This document shows positions 56,890 through 64,000 of a DNA stretch of 64,000 bases, in pieces. Source of the stretch: Thermotalea metallivorans (GTDB lineage Bacteria > Bacillota > Clostridia > Peptostreptococcales > Thermotaleaceae); NCBI RefSeq assembly GCF_001562415.1, contig NZ_LOEE01000019.1, positions 1 to 64,000 of the forward strand. Direction: 5' to 3'. The notes beneath the pieces are model-generated. The model worked only from the letters and a program-made list of their open reading frames with translations, made no database searches and was not told where the DNA came from. A program made the translations under genes and the position numbers. Position 1 is the first letter of the stretch; every line of letters begins with the position of its first letter.

Positions 56890-58386
56890 TTATATAGGCA
56901 GCAATCCTTGAACCTTATCCAGTTTTCCTACGCTTCGGATATGAATTGCATCATTATGGACAAGCTCTGATCCTTTTATAAATATCTTTAAATTTGTTTC
57001 TTTCTCCAGTTCAGAAATAAAATGATTATTTTCCTCCTTCAATGTAGACACTACGGCAGGGTTTACCTCAAACAGCACTGCTTCTGCATTGGTATGGTGA
57101 ACAATTTTTCGTACCTCTTTTTCTATATGATGGATCACCGTATATTCTGAAAGAACTTTGCCGGTCCCATTACAGTTGGAACACTTTTTTTGTAAAATAG
57201 AATCAATTCTCTGCCTTACTTTCTTTCTTGTCATCTCCAAAAGTCCCAACTGAGTGATGCCAAGAATATTTGTTTTAGTCCGATCCTTTGCAATGGCTTT
57301 TTCCAAAATATTCAAAACTTCCTTCTCAGCTTCCTTATTTCCCATATCAATAAAGTCTACAATAATAATTCCCCCAATATCTCTTAAGCGAAGCTGCTTT
57401 GCAATTTCTTTTGCAGCCTCTATATTGGTCTTCAGCACGGTGTCTTCCAAATCAGTGCTTCCTACATATTTTCCCGTATTTACATCGATTGCCGTCAATG
57501 CCTCTGTTTGATCTATCACGATATAGCCTCCGCTCCTTAGCCAAACCTTTCGAGACAAGGCATTCTTAATCATACTTTCAATCTGAAAGTAATCAAAAAT
57601 ATCTACATCCGACTGAAAATATTCCACTCTGCTTTTTAAATGAGGAGAGAGCAAATCCACAAAATCTACAATATATTTATATTTCTCCTTATCGTTGATC
57701 AAAAATCGATCAATATCATTGGTAAACATGTCGCGAACGGTTCTTTGCAGCAAATCTAAATCCCTATAAACAATGCGGGGAGCAAATCCTAGATGCCTTT
57801 CTTTATCTATTTTTTGCCATAATTTCAGCAAAAACTTTAGATCTTCCTTTAGTTCCTTTTTCTCTTTTCCCTCTGCTGCCGTTCTGGCAATAACACCAAT
57901 ATTTTTAGGTTTAATCTCTTCTACTACCCCTCGAAGCCTCTCCCGCTCTTTTTCGGCTCCAATCCTTCTGGAAACCCCTATATAATCCACGTAGGGCATT
58001 AAAACCAAATATCTGCCCGGCAAAGTTAAATGGGTCGTGACTCTGGCCCCCTTTGTTCCAATGGGTTCCTTCATCACTTGCACAATAATTTCCTGTCCGT
58101 TCTTTACTACATCCCGGATAGAAATATCTTTGGAGGACACGTCACTGTCTTCCAACATATGGGCTGGAATCGCATCCTTTACATATAAAAAAGCATTCTT
58201 CTCCAATCCAATATCAACAAAGGCGGCCTGCATTCCCGGCAATACATTGGTTACTCTTCCTTTATAAATGTTCCCCACAGTTCTTTTATTGTCTTCCCTT
58301 TCCACATATATTTCAACCAGTTCTCTATCCTCCATCAATGCTACCCTTGTCTGATTTAAACTTGAATCTACAATAATCTCATTCAT
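56890..58386 (-). CDS. rng: Ribonuclease G/E family protein
   Basis: 498 residues. S1 RNA-binding domain near the N terminus (about 35-130, GNIYKGRVTNVLPGMQAAFVDIG), RNase E/G catalytic region with the metal-binding acids in AIDVNTGKYVG and IIIVDFIDM, and a zinc-link-like CSNCNGTG. The length matches RNase G rather than the longer RNase E. It follows two radical-SAM-linked genes, a common clostridial cluster leading into rplU. Confidence 0.95.
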   Translation of the reverse strand: MNEIIVDSSLNQTRVALMEDRELVEIYVEREDNKRTVGNIYKGRVTNVLPGMQAAFVDIGLEKNAFLYVKDAIPAHMLEDSDVSSKDISIRDVVKNGQEIIVQVMKEPIGTKGARVTTHLTLPGRYLVLMPYVDYIGVSRRIGAEKERERLRGVVEEIKPKNIGVIARTAAEGKEKKELKEDLKFLLKLWQKIDKERHLGFAPRIVYRDLDLLQRTVRDMFTNDIDRFLINDKEKYKYIVDFVDLLSPHLKSRVEYFQSDVDIFDYFQIESMIKNALSRKVWLRSGGYIVIDQTEALTAIDVNTGKYVGSTDLEDTVLKTNIEAAKEIAKQLRLRDIGGIIIVDFIDMGNKEAEKEVLNILEKAIAKDRTKTNILGITQLGLLEMTRKKVRQRIDSILQKKCSNCNGTGKVLSEYTVIHHIEKEVRKIVHHTNAEAVLFEVNPAVVSTLKEENNHFISELEKETNLKIFIKGSELVHNDAIHIRSVGKLDKVQGLLPI

Positions 58387-58414
58387 TCCGACATCCCCCT
58401 ATATGGCTAGAATT

Positions 58415-59137
58415 TTACGCATTGATTTCTAATGGCGTGACCAATTTGTCATCCATGAAAGTATAGAGATCCAGTCTATGAACCCTCACCTGATCCGATA
58501 GGATGGGTGCTCCTGTGCATTCCCTAAATTTTTCGATCAATATTTCTGGTTTTAAATTTCCCTTACTGCCCGTTGCCAAGGTCATTTTCAGGATGAAATA
58601 CAATGGATCATACTGTACAAGATCCATATGATAAATATAAGGCTTTATATTGATTTCTTTCTTTGTTTCTCTATTTTTTTTGTGGGTCGTCTTGCAAAGC
58701 AATATTTCCTCCTGCGCCATAAATTGAGCCAACCATTTCTTCACGTCACCTTCCTCCACAGGATGTTCCAAGACACATTTGGCAATATAGGCAGAAGCAT
58801 CGATCATTGCCATCAATGCCGTGGCCCTGTGATCAATATATTTGCAGGCTACCACCCTTATCCCCTTCGGCAATTGCCCATTCAGTCTATGGATAAAAGA
58901 CGGGATATCTACCTTTTCTTCAATTTCTATATCCATATACTCTCCTTCACTGGACAATCCGATGGGAACAGCAGTAGCAAAAGCTATTTTCGGGTGGGGA
59001 TTAAATCCTTGGGAAAATACAAGTTTTATATCGGCTCTCCGAAGGGCTCTTTCCATTAATCGAAGCAAATCCAAATGAGAAATAAATTTCATGAAATCTG
59101 TTTTCGTAAATCGTATTCTTAACTTATACATCAACAT
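58415..59137 (-). CDS. TIGR03936 (DUF2344) radical-SAM-associated protein
   Basis: 240 residues matching DUF2344: YKLRIRFTKTDFMKFISHLDLLRLMERALRRA, FSQGFNPHPKIAFATAVPIGLSSEGEYMDIE. Function unproven. It always accompanies the TIGR03960 radical-SAM gene; in some lineages the two are fused. The coding frames overlap: the stop of the upstream gene lies inside ATGTTGATG at the start here. Confidence 0.93.
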   Translation of the reverse strand: MLMYKLRIRFTKTDFMKFISHLDLLRLMERALRRADIKLVFSQGFNPHPKIAFATAVPIGLSSEGEYMDIEIEEKVDIPSFIHRLNGQLPKGIRVVACKYIDHRATALMAMIDASAYIAKCVLEHPVEEGDVKKWLAQFMAQEEILLCKTTHKKNRETKKEINIKPYIYHMDLVQYDPLYFILKMTLATGSKGNLKPEILIEKFRECTGAPILSDQVRVHRLDLYTFMDDKLVTPLEINA

Positions 59138-60969
59138 GCACCACCTATAAATCCTTCATTGATTCCACAACCTGTACAGTTCATCCGACAATCCCGGGTC
59201 AGAAGTCCTTGTTGTGCTTTTTCGTTTTCTTTGATCAGATATTTTTTTGTTACGCCGATTTGAATATGATCCCAGGGAAGAATTTCATCACAATTCCTCT
59301 TTCGATTGGCATAAAAATGGGGGTCTATATTGCAATCCTCAAAAGCCTTCCACCATTTGTCATATTGAAAATAATCCTGCCATCCGTCAAATTTGCAGCC
59401 TGCTTGCCATGCCTTCACCAGCACATCTCCAAGTCTTCTGTCTCCCCTGGCAAAGACACCTTCCAGGAAGCTGGTCTCCGTATCATGGTAATTATATTTG
59501 ATATTTTTATGTCTTAATTTGCTCTTCAAATAAGCCTGCTTTTCCTTGAGTATTTCCGTTGCATCTTGCGCCTCCCATTGAAAAGGCGTAAAAGCTTTAG
59601 GAACAAAAGAAGAAGTGCTGATGGTAACACTCAATCCTCTGCTTCTTTTTTCCTTTGGCACCTTATAGTAAGTATCCACTACCTTATAAGCCAAATCTAC
59701 AATCCCGTCCAAATCTTCATAAGTTTCCGTAGGCAATCCGATCATAAAGTACAGCTTTACATGATTCCACCCTAAAGAAAAGGCATTTTCCATAGCTTGC
59801 ATCAGATCATCCTCCGTAACTCCTTTATTAATGACATCCCTAAGCCTTTGGGTCCCTGCCTCGGGAGCAAAAGTTAATCCTGTTTTCCTTATTTTTTGAA
59901 TCTCTTCAATCAATTGAAGGGAAAAAGAATCCAATCTTAGGGAGGGCAAAGATAAACCGACTTTTTTCTCTCCATATTGATCAATCAAATCACGTACCAA
60001 TGGGTACAGGGAAGAATAATCGCTGGTACTTAAGGATGCAAGGGATAACTCTTCGTAACCAGTATTTTTTATAAGCCGATGGGCCAATTCTTTGACTGTA
60101 TATGCAGATCGCTCCCGAATGGGCCTGTAAATCATACCCGCTTGACAGAACCTGCAGCCTCTGGTACATCCCCTAAAAATTTCCACCATGGCACGGTCAT
60201 GAACAATATCAATAAAGGGTACGATCATTTTTTGAGGATAGTAGGCCTCATCCAGATTTTTGACAATGCGCTTGGATATTTTTTGGGGATAGCTTGTTTT
60301 TTTAGGGATAAATTCCTGAATAGTACCATCATCCTTATATTTCACTTCATAAAAAGAAGGGATGTAAACACCTTGTATATGGACAATAGATTCTAAAAAC
60401 TCTGCCTTTAACTTTCCTGAACTTTTCCATTGCCGATATTTATCCAATATTTCCAAAATGACCTCTTCAGCCTCACCAAGAACAAATATATCCACGATGT
60501 CTGCCAAAGGTTCCGGATTATAGGCACAAGGTCCTCCTGCGATAATAAAAGGGTCGTCTTCCCCCCTTTGGCTGCTTTTGATTGGTATATGCCCCAAGGC
60601 AAGCATATTTAACAAATTAGAATAACTCAACTCATATTGCAAAGTAAATCCGATAAAATCCAGGTCTTTGATAGGACTATGGGTTTCAAGGGTAAACAAT
60701 GGCATCCCTTCTTTTTTTAACAATTCCTCCATGTCAATCCAAGGGGCGAAAATTCTTTCGCAGAAAACATCCTCTTGATCATTTAAAAGATTATATAAAA
60801 TATGCATCCCCAGATGGGACATACCTACTTCATATACATCAGGAAACGCAAAACCGAATCGAATAGAAATTGTATCTAAGTTTTTTACGATGCTGTTCAC
60901 CTCATTGCCAATGTATCGGGCAGGCTTTTCAACTTGATAAAGCAATGTATCCAAATTGATTCTGTGCAT
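59131..60969 (-). CDS. TIGR03960 B12-binding radical SAM protein
   Basis: 612 residues: N-terminal cobalamin-binding-like domain (about 25-190), radical-SAM core with CTRGCRFC (CxxxCxxC, near residue 270) and a C-terminal Cys cluster CRMNCTGCG. The substrate is unknown. Its conserved neighbourhood with RNase G, L21 and L27 suggests an RNA- or ribosome-related modification, but that is inference. AGGAGGATC precedes the ATG. Confidence 0.93.
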   Translation of the reverse strand: MHRINLDTLLYQVEKPARYIGNEVNSIVKNLDTISIRFGFAFPDVYEVGMSHLGMHILYNLLNDQEDVFCERIFAPWIDMEELLKKEGMPLFTLETHSPIKDLDFIGFTLQYELSYSNLLNMLALGHIPIKSSQRGEDDPFIIAGGPCAYNPEPLADIVDIFVLGEAEEVILEILDKYRQWKSSGKLKAEFLESIVHIQGVYIPSFYEVKYKDDGTIQEFIPKKTSYPQKISKRIVKNLDEAYYPQKMIVPFIDIVHDRAMVEIFRGCTRGCRFCQAGMIYRPIRERSAYTVKELAHRLIKNTGYEELSLASLSTSDYSSLYPLVRDLIDQYGEKKVGLSLPSLRLDSFSLQLIEEIQKIRKTGLTFAPEAGTQRLRDVINKGVTEDDLMQAMENAFSLGWNHVKLYFMIGLPTETYEDLDGIVDLAYKVVDTYYKVPKEKRSRGLSVTISTSSFVPKAFTPFQWEAQDATEILKEKQAYLKSKLRHKNIKYNYHDTETSFLEGVFARGDRRLGDVLVKAWQAGCKFDGWQDYFQYDKWWKAFEDCNIDPHFYANRKRNCDEILPWDHIQIGVTKKYLIKENEKAQQGLLTRDCRMNCTGCGINEGFIGGAC

Positions 60970-61075
60970 CTCTGATCCTCCTATACATCCATTGATTTCT
61001 TCTCTAGTATTTGTATAGATCCTGACATCGATACCTGTATTTTCATCCTTTGTATCGCATTACTATTGTATCATT

Positions 61076-61954
61076 TTACCTATACATTAACAACTTTTCT
61101 AAAGTAACATTTAAACCGTATTGGACCATTCCATCCATTACCTCCGTCTCTGTTACAAAGCCTAGAATATTGCATTTTTTATCCATCACCACAACAATAT
61201 GATACTTCTTCGGAACAAATTGATCGATAATTTCTTTTAGCGGCGTATTTTTCATCGCTGCCAAATGCCTCGTCTTTAACACACCTTCTCTCATAAGACA
61301 TTGTTTCTTTTGCATAATTTCTTTCATAAAAATAAAAGCTGCCATTTTATATTCTCTGTGGGCAGCAATGTATAAAAAAACAGCGATCAAAGAGACGAAT
61401 AAATTTAGAATATGATATCGACGAATATATAGCCCCCATATGAATATTCCTACACTAAGAATTTTTGAAATCGCTACCGCTGCTTTTGTTGCCCTTTTCA
61501 ATCCTACAAGACAGGCCATATATGCCCTAAATATTCTCCCTCCGTCCAATGGAATCATAGGCAGTAGATTGAAAATCCCGATCATCATATTCGAATAAAC
61601 AAAAAAAAGAAGCAATTCATGTTTTGTCATCAGCCGGCAGTAAATTTGATATCCTGCAAAGGCCATCAACAAATTTGAGAAAGGTCCCACCGCCGCAATT
61701 ATCATCTCATGTCGTGGATTTACACCAATAGATCCTTCCATTCTGGCAACCCCTCCAAAGGGAAATATCTCTACATCATAAATCTGATATCCCAATCTTT
61801 TTGCCACAATGGTATGGGCCCCTTCATGAAGCAATACAACGATAAAAGAAAGAAGGGCATTTTCTATATATCCAAAAATAAAAAATAAAGCAAATGCAAT
61901 ACACATCAACAGGTTTATTTTGATCTCTATACCATATATTTTTATAAAGGTCAT
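61076..61954 (-). CDS. spoIVFB: Stage IV sporulation protein FB (site-2 protease)
   Basis: About 292 residues of the M50 intramembrane protease family. The zinc site HEGAH (HExxH) lies in the second membrane helix, with the third ligand in LLPMIPLDGGRI. Several other helices span the protein and the C-terminal part (about 215-292) looks like a CBS-type domain (LKEIIDQFVPKKYHIVVVMDKKCNILGFVT). It cleaves pro-sigma-K in the mother cell. Start at ATG 61954 behind GAGGGTGG. It directly follows spoIVFA. Confidence 0.94.
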   Translation of the reverse strand: MTFIKIYGIEIKINLLMCIAFALFFIFGYIENALLSFIVVLLHEGAHTIVAKRLGYQIYDVEIFPFGGVARMEGSIGVNPRHEMIIAAVGPFSNLLMAFAGYQIYCRLMTKHELLLFFVYSNMMIGIFNLLPMIPLDGGRIFRAYMACLVGLKRATKAAVAISKILSVGIFIWGLYIRRYHILNLFVSLIAVFLYIAAHREYKMAAFIFMKEIMQKKQCLMREGVLKTRHLAAMKNTPLKEIIDQFVPKKYHIVVVMDKKCNILGFVTETEVMDGMVQYGLNVTLEKLLMYR

Positions 61955-61973
61955 GGATGGGCCACCCTCTATC

Positions 61974-62720
61974 CTAAAGCTTCTTTTTATCAAATTTGAT
62001 ATAGTGGGTCGGGTCAACCACATGGTCATTTACCCATAGTTCAAAATGCATATAAGTATCCTTTCCTTGCTCGTAATTCCATCTTGCGATTTCCTGTCCT
62101 TGTTTTACTTTTTCTCCTTTTGTTCCAATGATCTCGGAGCAATTTCCATAAAATGAGCTTACGTTTGCTTTATGCTGGATTTTGATAAATTTTCCAAACT
62201 TTTCGCTTTCACCAATTTCTATGATTTCCCCATCGGCAATGGATACAATGGGCTGATTTTTGGCGGGCAATATATTAACTCCTATTTGAAAACTTTTTGT
62301 GTTCAGCACAGGATCAATATTTTCTCCGTATGGGGAAATAATCTCTCCCTGAATGGGCGCAACAAAACTGAGTCCCTCAATTTCTTCCTTGCCAAATCCA
62401 TGAAATACACTGATCATCTTATTGGGGAGAGCAGGAATTTCTTGGGCATATCTTACAATTTTTTTCATTGATTTTTTTACATCCATTTCCTGGTTGAGCG
62501 TTGTTTTCATCATTTCCGTTATCCTATTTGTAATGGGTGTATTAATATTCTTGATGAGGATCACAACAAGGACAAGGATCATACAGAGAACAATTTGTCT
62601 CAATATTTTTTTATAAAAATCATTTCCTTTACGCATTCCATAAAAAGGTGAGCTTATTTTTCTGGTGTATATATTTATCTTTGGTCTATCAAAACCCATT
62701 CTTCCATACGATTTGTTCAT
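61974..62720 (-). CDS. spoIVFA: Stage IV sporulation protein FA-like M23 protein
   Basis: 248 residues: a membrane helix (about 40-60), then a C-terminal M23 peptidase-like domain (about 125-245) with GEIISPYGENI, IVSIADGEIIEIG and MHFELWVNDHVVDP. The first metal motif is degenerate (FQIGVN where active enzymes have HxGxD), as expected for SpoIVFA, which anchors and regulates SpoIVFB rather than cutting peptidoglycan. AAGGAGGG precedes the ATG. Together with spoIVFB it shows the organism forms endospores. Confidence 0.92.
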   Translation of the reverse strand: MNKSYGRMGFDRPKINIYTRKISSPFYGMRKGNDFYKKILRQIVLCMILVLVVILIKNINTPITNRITEMMKTTLNQEMDVKKSMKKIVRYAQEIPALPNKMISVFHGFGKEEIEGLSFVAPIQGEIISPYGENIDPVLNTKSFQIGVNILPAKNQPIVSIADGEIIEIGESEKFGKFIKIQHKANVSSFYGNCSEIIGTKGEKVKQGQEIARWNYEQGKDTYMHFELWVNDHVVDPTHYIKFDKKKL

Positions 62721-62830
62721 AAATACCCTCCTTATGCTATTGTAATTAATATAATATATTGTTTCATAGGTGCAATTATTACAAAAGGAGGAATCAAGAG
62801 ATAAAAATAGAAGGCTTTTCTCAAAAAAAG

Positions 62831-62852
62831 AAAAGAGGAAAGTATTCCCTTT
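62831..62852. repeat. Left copy of duplicated terminator hairpin (element copy 3)
   Basis: AAAAGAGGAAAGTATTCCCT plus TT: identical in all 22 bases, same orientation, to 63010-63031. The original T-tract of the terminator (read on the minus strand) lies beyond this copy. Confidence 0.95.
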
Positions 62853-62857
62853 TCTCT

Positions 62858-63009
62858 CAGTCTGTAGAAAAAGTAATGGGATAAGTAAAAACCCTTGAGA
62901 TTTAGGCTTCGTCGCGAATCAGCAAGCCGCTTTTTTCCCCCATTTTTTTTATTTAGAAAAGCGGCGCAGGTCTGAGCAGGAAGGCAAATCTCAAGGGTTT
63001 GTCTACAAG
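62858..63009. repeat. Dispersed ~150-bp palindromic element, copy 3
   Basis: Starts CAGTCTGTAGAAAAAGTAAT and ends GGGTTTGTCTACAAG. It shares nearly the whole sequence with copy 2, including the 14-bp outer stem AACCCTTGAGATTT/AAATCTCAAGGGTT, the GGCTTCGTCGCGAATCAG block and the inner GCCGCTTTT stem. It has no ORF. It lies between spoIVFA and the polyprenyl synthase gene, behind the latter's terminator hairpin, with the hairpin duplicated on the other side. Confidence 0.95.
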
Positions 63010-63013
63010 AAAA

Positions 63014-63035
63014 GAGGAAAGTATTCCCTTTCCCC
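63014..63035 (-). terminator. Terminator hairpin behind the polyprenyl synthase, right copy
   Basis: On the minus strand GGGGAAAG-GGAATA-CTTTCCTC, followed by TTTTC and then the CTTGTAGAC end of the element. Confidence 0.8.
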
Positions 63036-63082
63036 TTATCTTCTGTAGCATGCCTATGGCATCCATCAAATTTTTTCAGGTT

Positions 63083-64000
63083 TTAACTCATTCTATGCCG
63101 CATCATTTCTATCAAATCCAATAATATATGGGTGCATTCATGGTCCGGTATCCTTTTTAAACTGGAAACAGCCTTATCGTAATATCTGTCCTCTAAATTT
63201 TTCGTATATTGAATCCCACCGGACTGCTTTATGATATGAATGATTTCAGTAACATCTTTTTTTGTAAAATGATGTCTCTTTAATATATTCAGCACCTCTT
63301 GGCCATAGGCAGTATTTTGGATGGTGTATAAAAAAGGCAGTGTATAGACACCCTCCAAAATATCATTCCCTGTGGGCTTCCCAACGGTTTCATCATTGCC
63401 TGTCACATCCAGCAGGTCATCCTTTAGCTGAAAAGCAGTCCCCAGAGCCATGCCATACTTTCTGAGATTCCTAATGATATAGGGATCACATTCGGAAATT
63501 TCTGCCCCTACTTGGCAGCAAAGACCAAACAATAAGGCAGTTTTATATTTTATTCTCTTCAAATAGGTGCTGGCAGAGGTATGATAATTGTATTTTGAAA
63601 CATGCTGCTCGATTTCCCCTTCGCATATTGCTTTTACAAATCTGGACAGGTGTAAAATTTTTTCCCCATGATTCACCGTAGCAGCCAATAAAAATGCTTT
63701 ACTGAACAAGTAATCTCCTGTATAAACAGCTACATCCTTTCCGTATTTTGACTGTGCAGTCTCAATACCTCGCCTTTTTTTCGCATTATCAATAATATCA
63801 TCATGGATCAATGTAGCCATATGAAATAATTCTAATGCTGCTGCCAAAGGCACGATTTTACTGCTGTCGTAATTCCCATATTGGGCGCATATGATGGTTA
63901 GGGCCGGCCTGATCCTCTTGCCCCCCGCCTTTAGCAGGTCCATGGAAGCTTCTTCCACGATTTTTCTTCTGGTTTTTACTGTTTTTTCTAGTACATCTTC
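63083..64000 (-). CDS. Polyprenyl (probably heptaprenyl) diphosphate synthase, 5' end outside window
   Basis: A trans-isoprenyl diphosphate synthase that extends allylic diphosphates with IPP for quinone or carrier-lipid synthesis. GGKRIRPAL, the first Asp-rich motif LIHDDIIDNAKKRRG and the second FQLKDDLLD are all present. The frame stays open to 64000 (EDVLEKTVKTRRKIVEE ahead of the first internal ATG), so at least 305 residues are here and the start lies to the right of the window. Chain length cannot be read from sequence alone. Confidence 0.95.
   Translation of the reverse strand, partial: EDVLEKTVKTRRKIVEEASMDLLKAGGKRIRPALTIICAQYGNYDSSKIVPLAAALELFHMATLIHDDIIDNAKKRRGIETAQSKYGKDVAVYTGDYLFSKAFLLAATVNHGEKILHLSRFVKAICEGEIEQHVSKYNYHTSASTYLKRIKYKTALLFGLCCQVGAEISECDPYIIRNLRKYGMALGTAFQLKDDLLDVTGNDETVGKPTGNDILEGVYTLPFLYTIQNTAYGQEVLNILKRHHFTKKDVTEIIHIIKQSGGIQYTKNLEDRYYDKAVSSLKRIPDHECTHILLDLIEMMRHRMS

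Overview
The window looks like a chromosomal segment of an anaerobic, endospore-forming, low-GC Firmicute of the class Clostridia. I infer this from the gene set: spoIVFA/spoIVFB, a BofC-like protein, GerMN proteins, a SpoIID-family protein, the SCIFF peptide with its radical-SAM maturase, HemZ, a B12-binding radical-SAM protein next to RNase G, an L27 carrying the cleavable LQLFA leader next to the Prp protease, and a complete selenocysteine system. The gene order resembles Alkaliphilus/Natronincola-type clostridia, but genus cannot be decided from sequence reading alone. Almost every gene is on the minus strand. The exceptions are dacF and one candidate small RNA.

Layout, left to right (transcription mostly right to left). 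0-0.3 kb: 5' end of a class C group II intron placed directly after a terminator, then a ~150-bp palindromic repeat. 0.3-9.5 kb: rel, dtd, MBL hydrolase, small HTH protein and hemZ, then a T-box-controlled hisS-aspS pair, with apt upstream of rel. 9.6-15 kb: lapA, secD-secF, a gamma-class carbonic anhydrase-like protein, and the SCIFF peptide with its maturase. 15-23.7 kb: an exopolysaccharide islet (PilZ-glycosyltransferase, two deacetylase-like proteins, GH18-like lipoprotein, nucleotide-sugar dehydrogenase) wedged between scfA/TIGR04086 and yajC. Its glycosyltransferase is frameshifted and its dehydrogenase has a large internal deletion, so the locus appears to be decaying. 24-32.2 kb: yajC, tgt, a toxin-antitoxin pair, queA, a SpoIID-like protein and ruvCAB. 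32.2-37.7 kb: a BofC-like protein, a candidate small RNA, tRNA-Sec, two GerMN proteins and a two-component system. 38-42.6 kb: selB, selA, selD; SelD is itself read through an in-frame UGA (Sec18). 42.7-49.5 kb: comEA, dacF, and a serine-biosynthesis-like operon with RidA and a YheO-type regulator. 49.5-60.9 kb: rsfS, antiporter, LCP protein, yqeK and nadD, then yhbY, a small Cys-rich ORF, obgE, rpmA, prp, rplU, rng and two radical-SAM-linked genes. 61-64 kb: spoIVFB, spoIVFA, another repeat copy and a polyprenyl diphosphate synthase cut by the window edge.

The most unusual feature is a family of ~150-bp imperfectly palindromic intergenic elements (three full copies and one fragment). Each full copy sits immediately behind a gene's Rho-independent terminator, and the terminator hairpin is present on both sides of the element (22/22 and 21/23 identical flanks in two copies, a diverged pair in the third). 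The hairpin sequence differs from site to site, so it is target, not element, that is duplicated. This suggests a terminator-targeting non-autonomous element with an unusually long target duplication. At the aspS terminator it coexists with a terminator-targeting group IIC intron.

Other points: the hisS-aspS T-box has a specifier reading GACAC, which overlaps an Asp and a His codon; and a consensus promoter plus terminator define an orphan ~57-nt plus-strand RNA beside tRNA-Sec.
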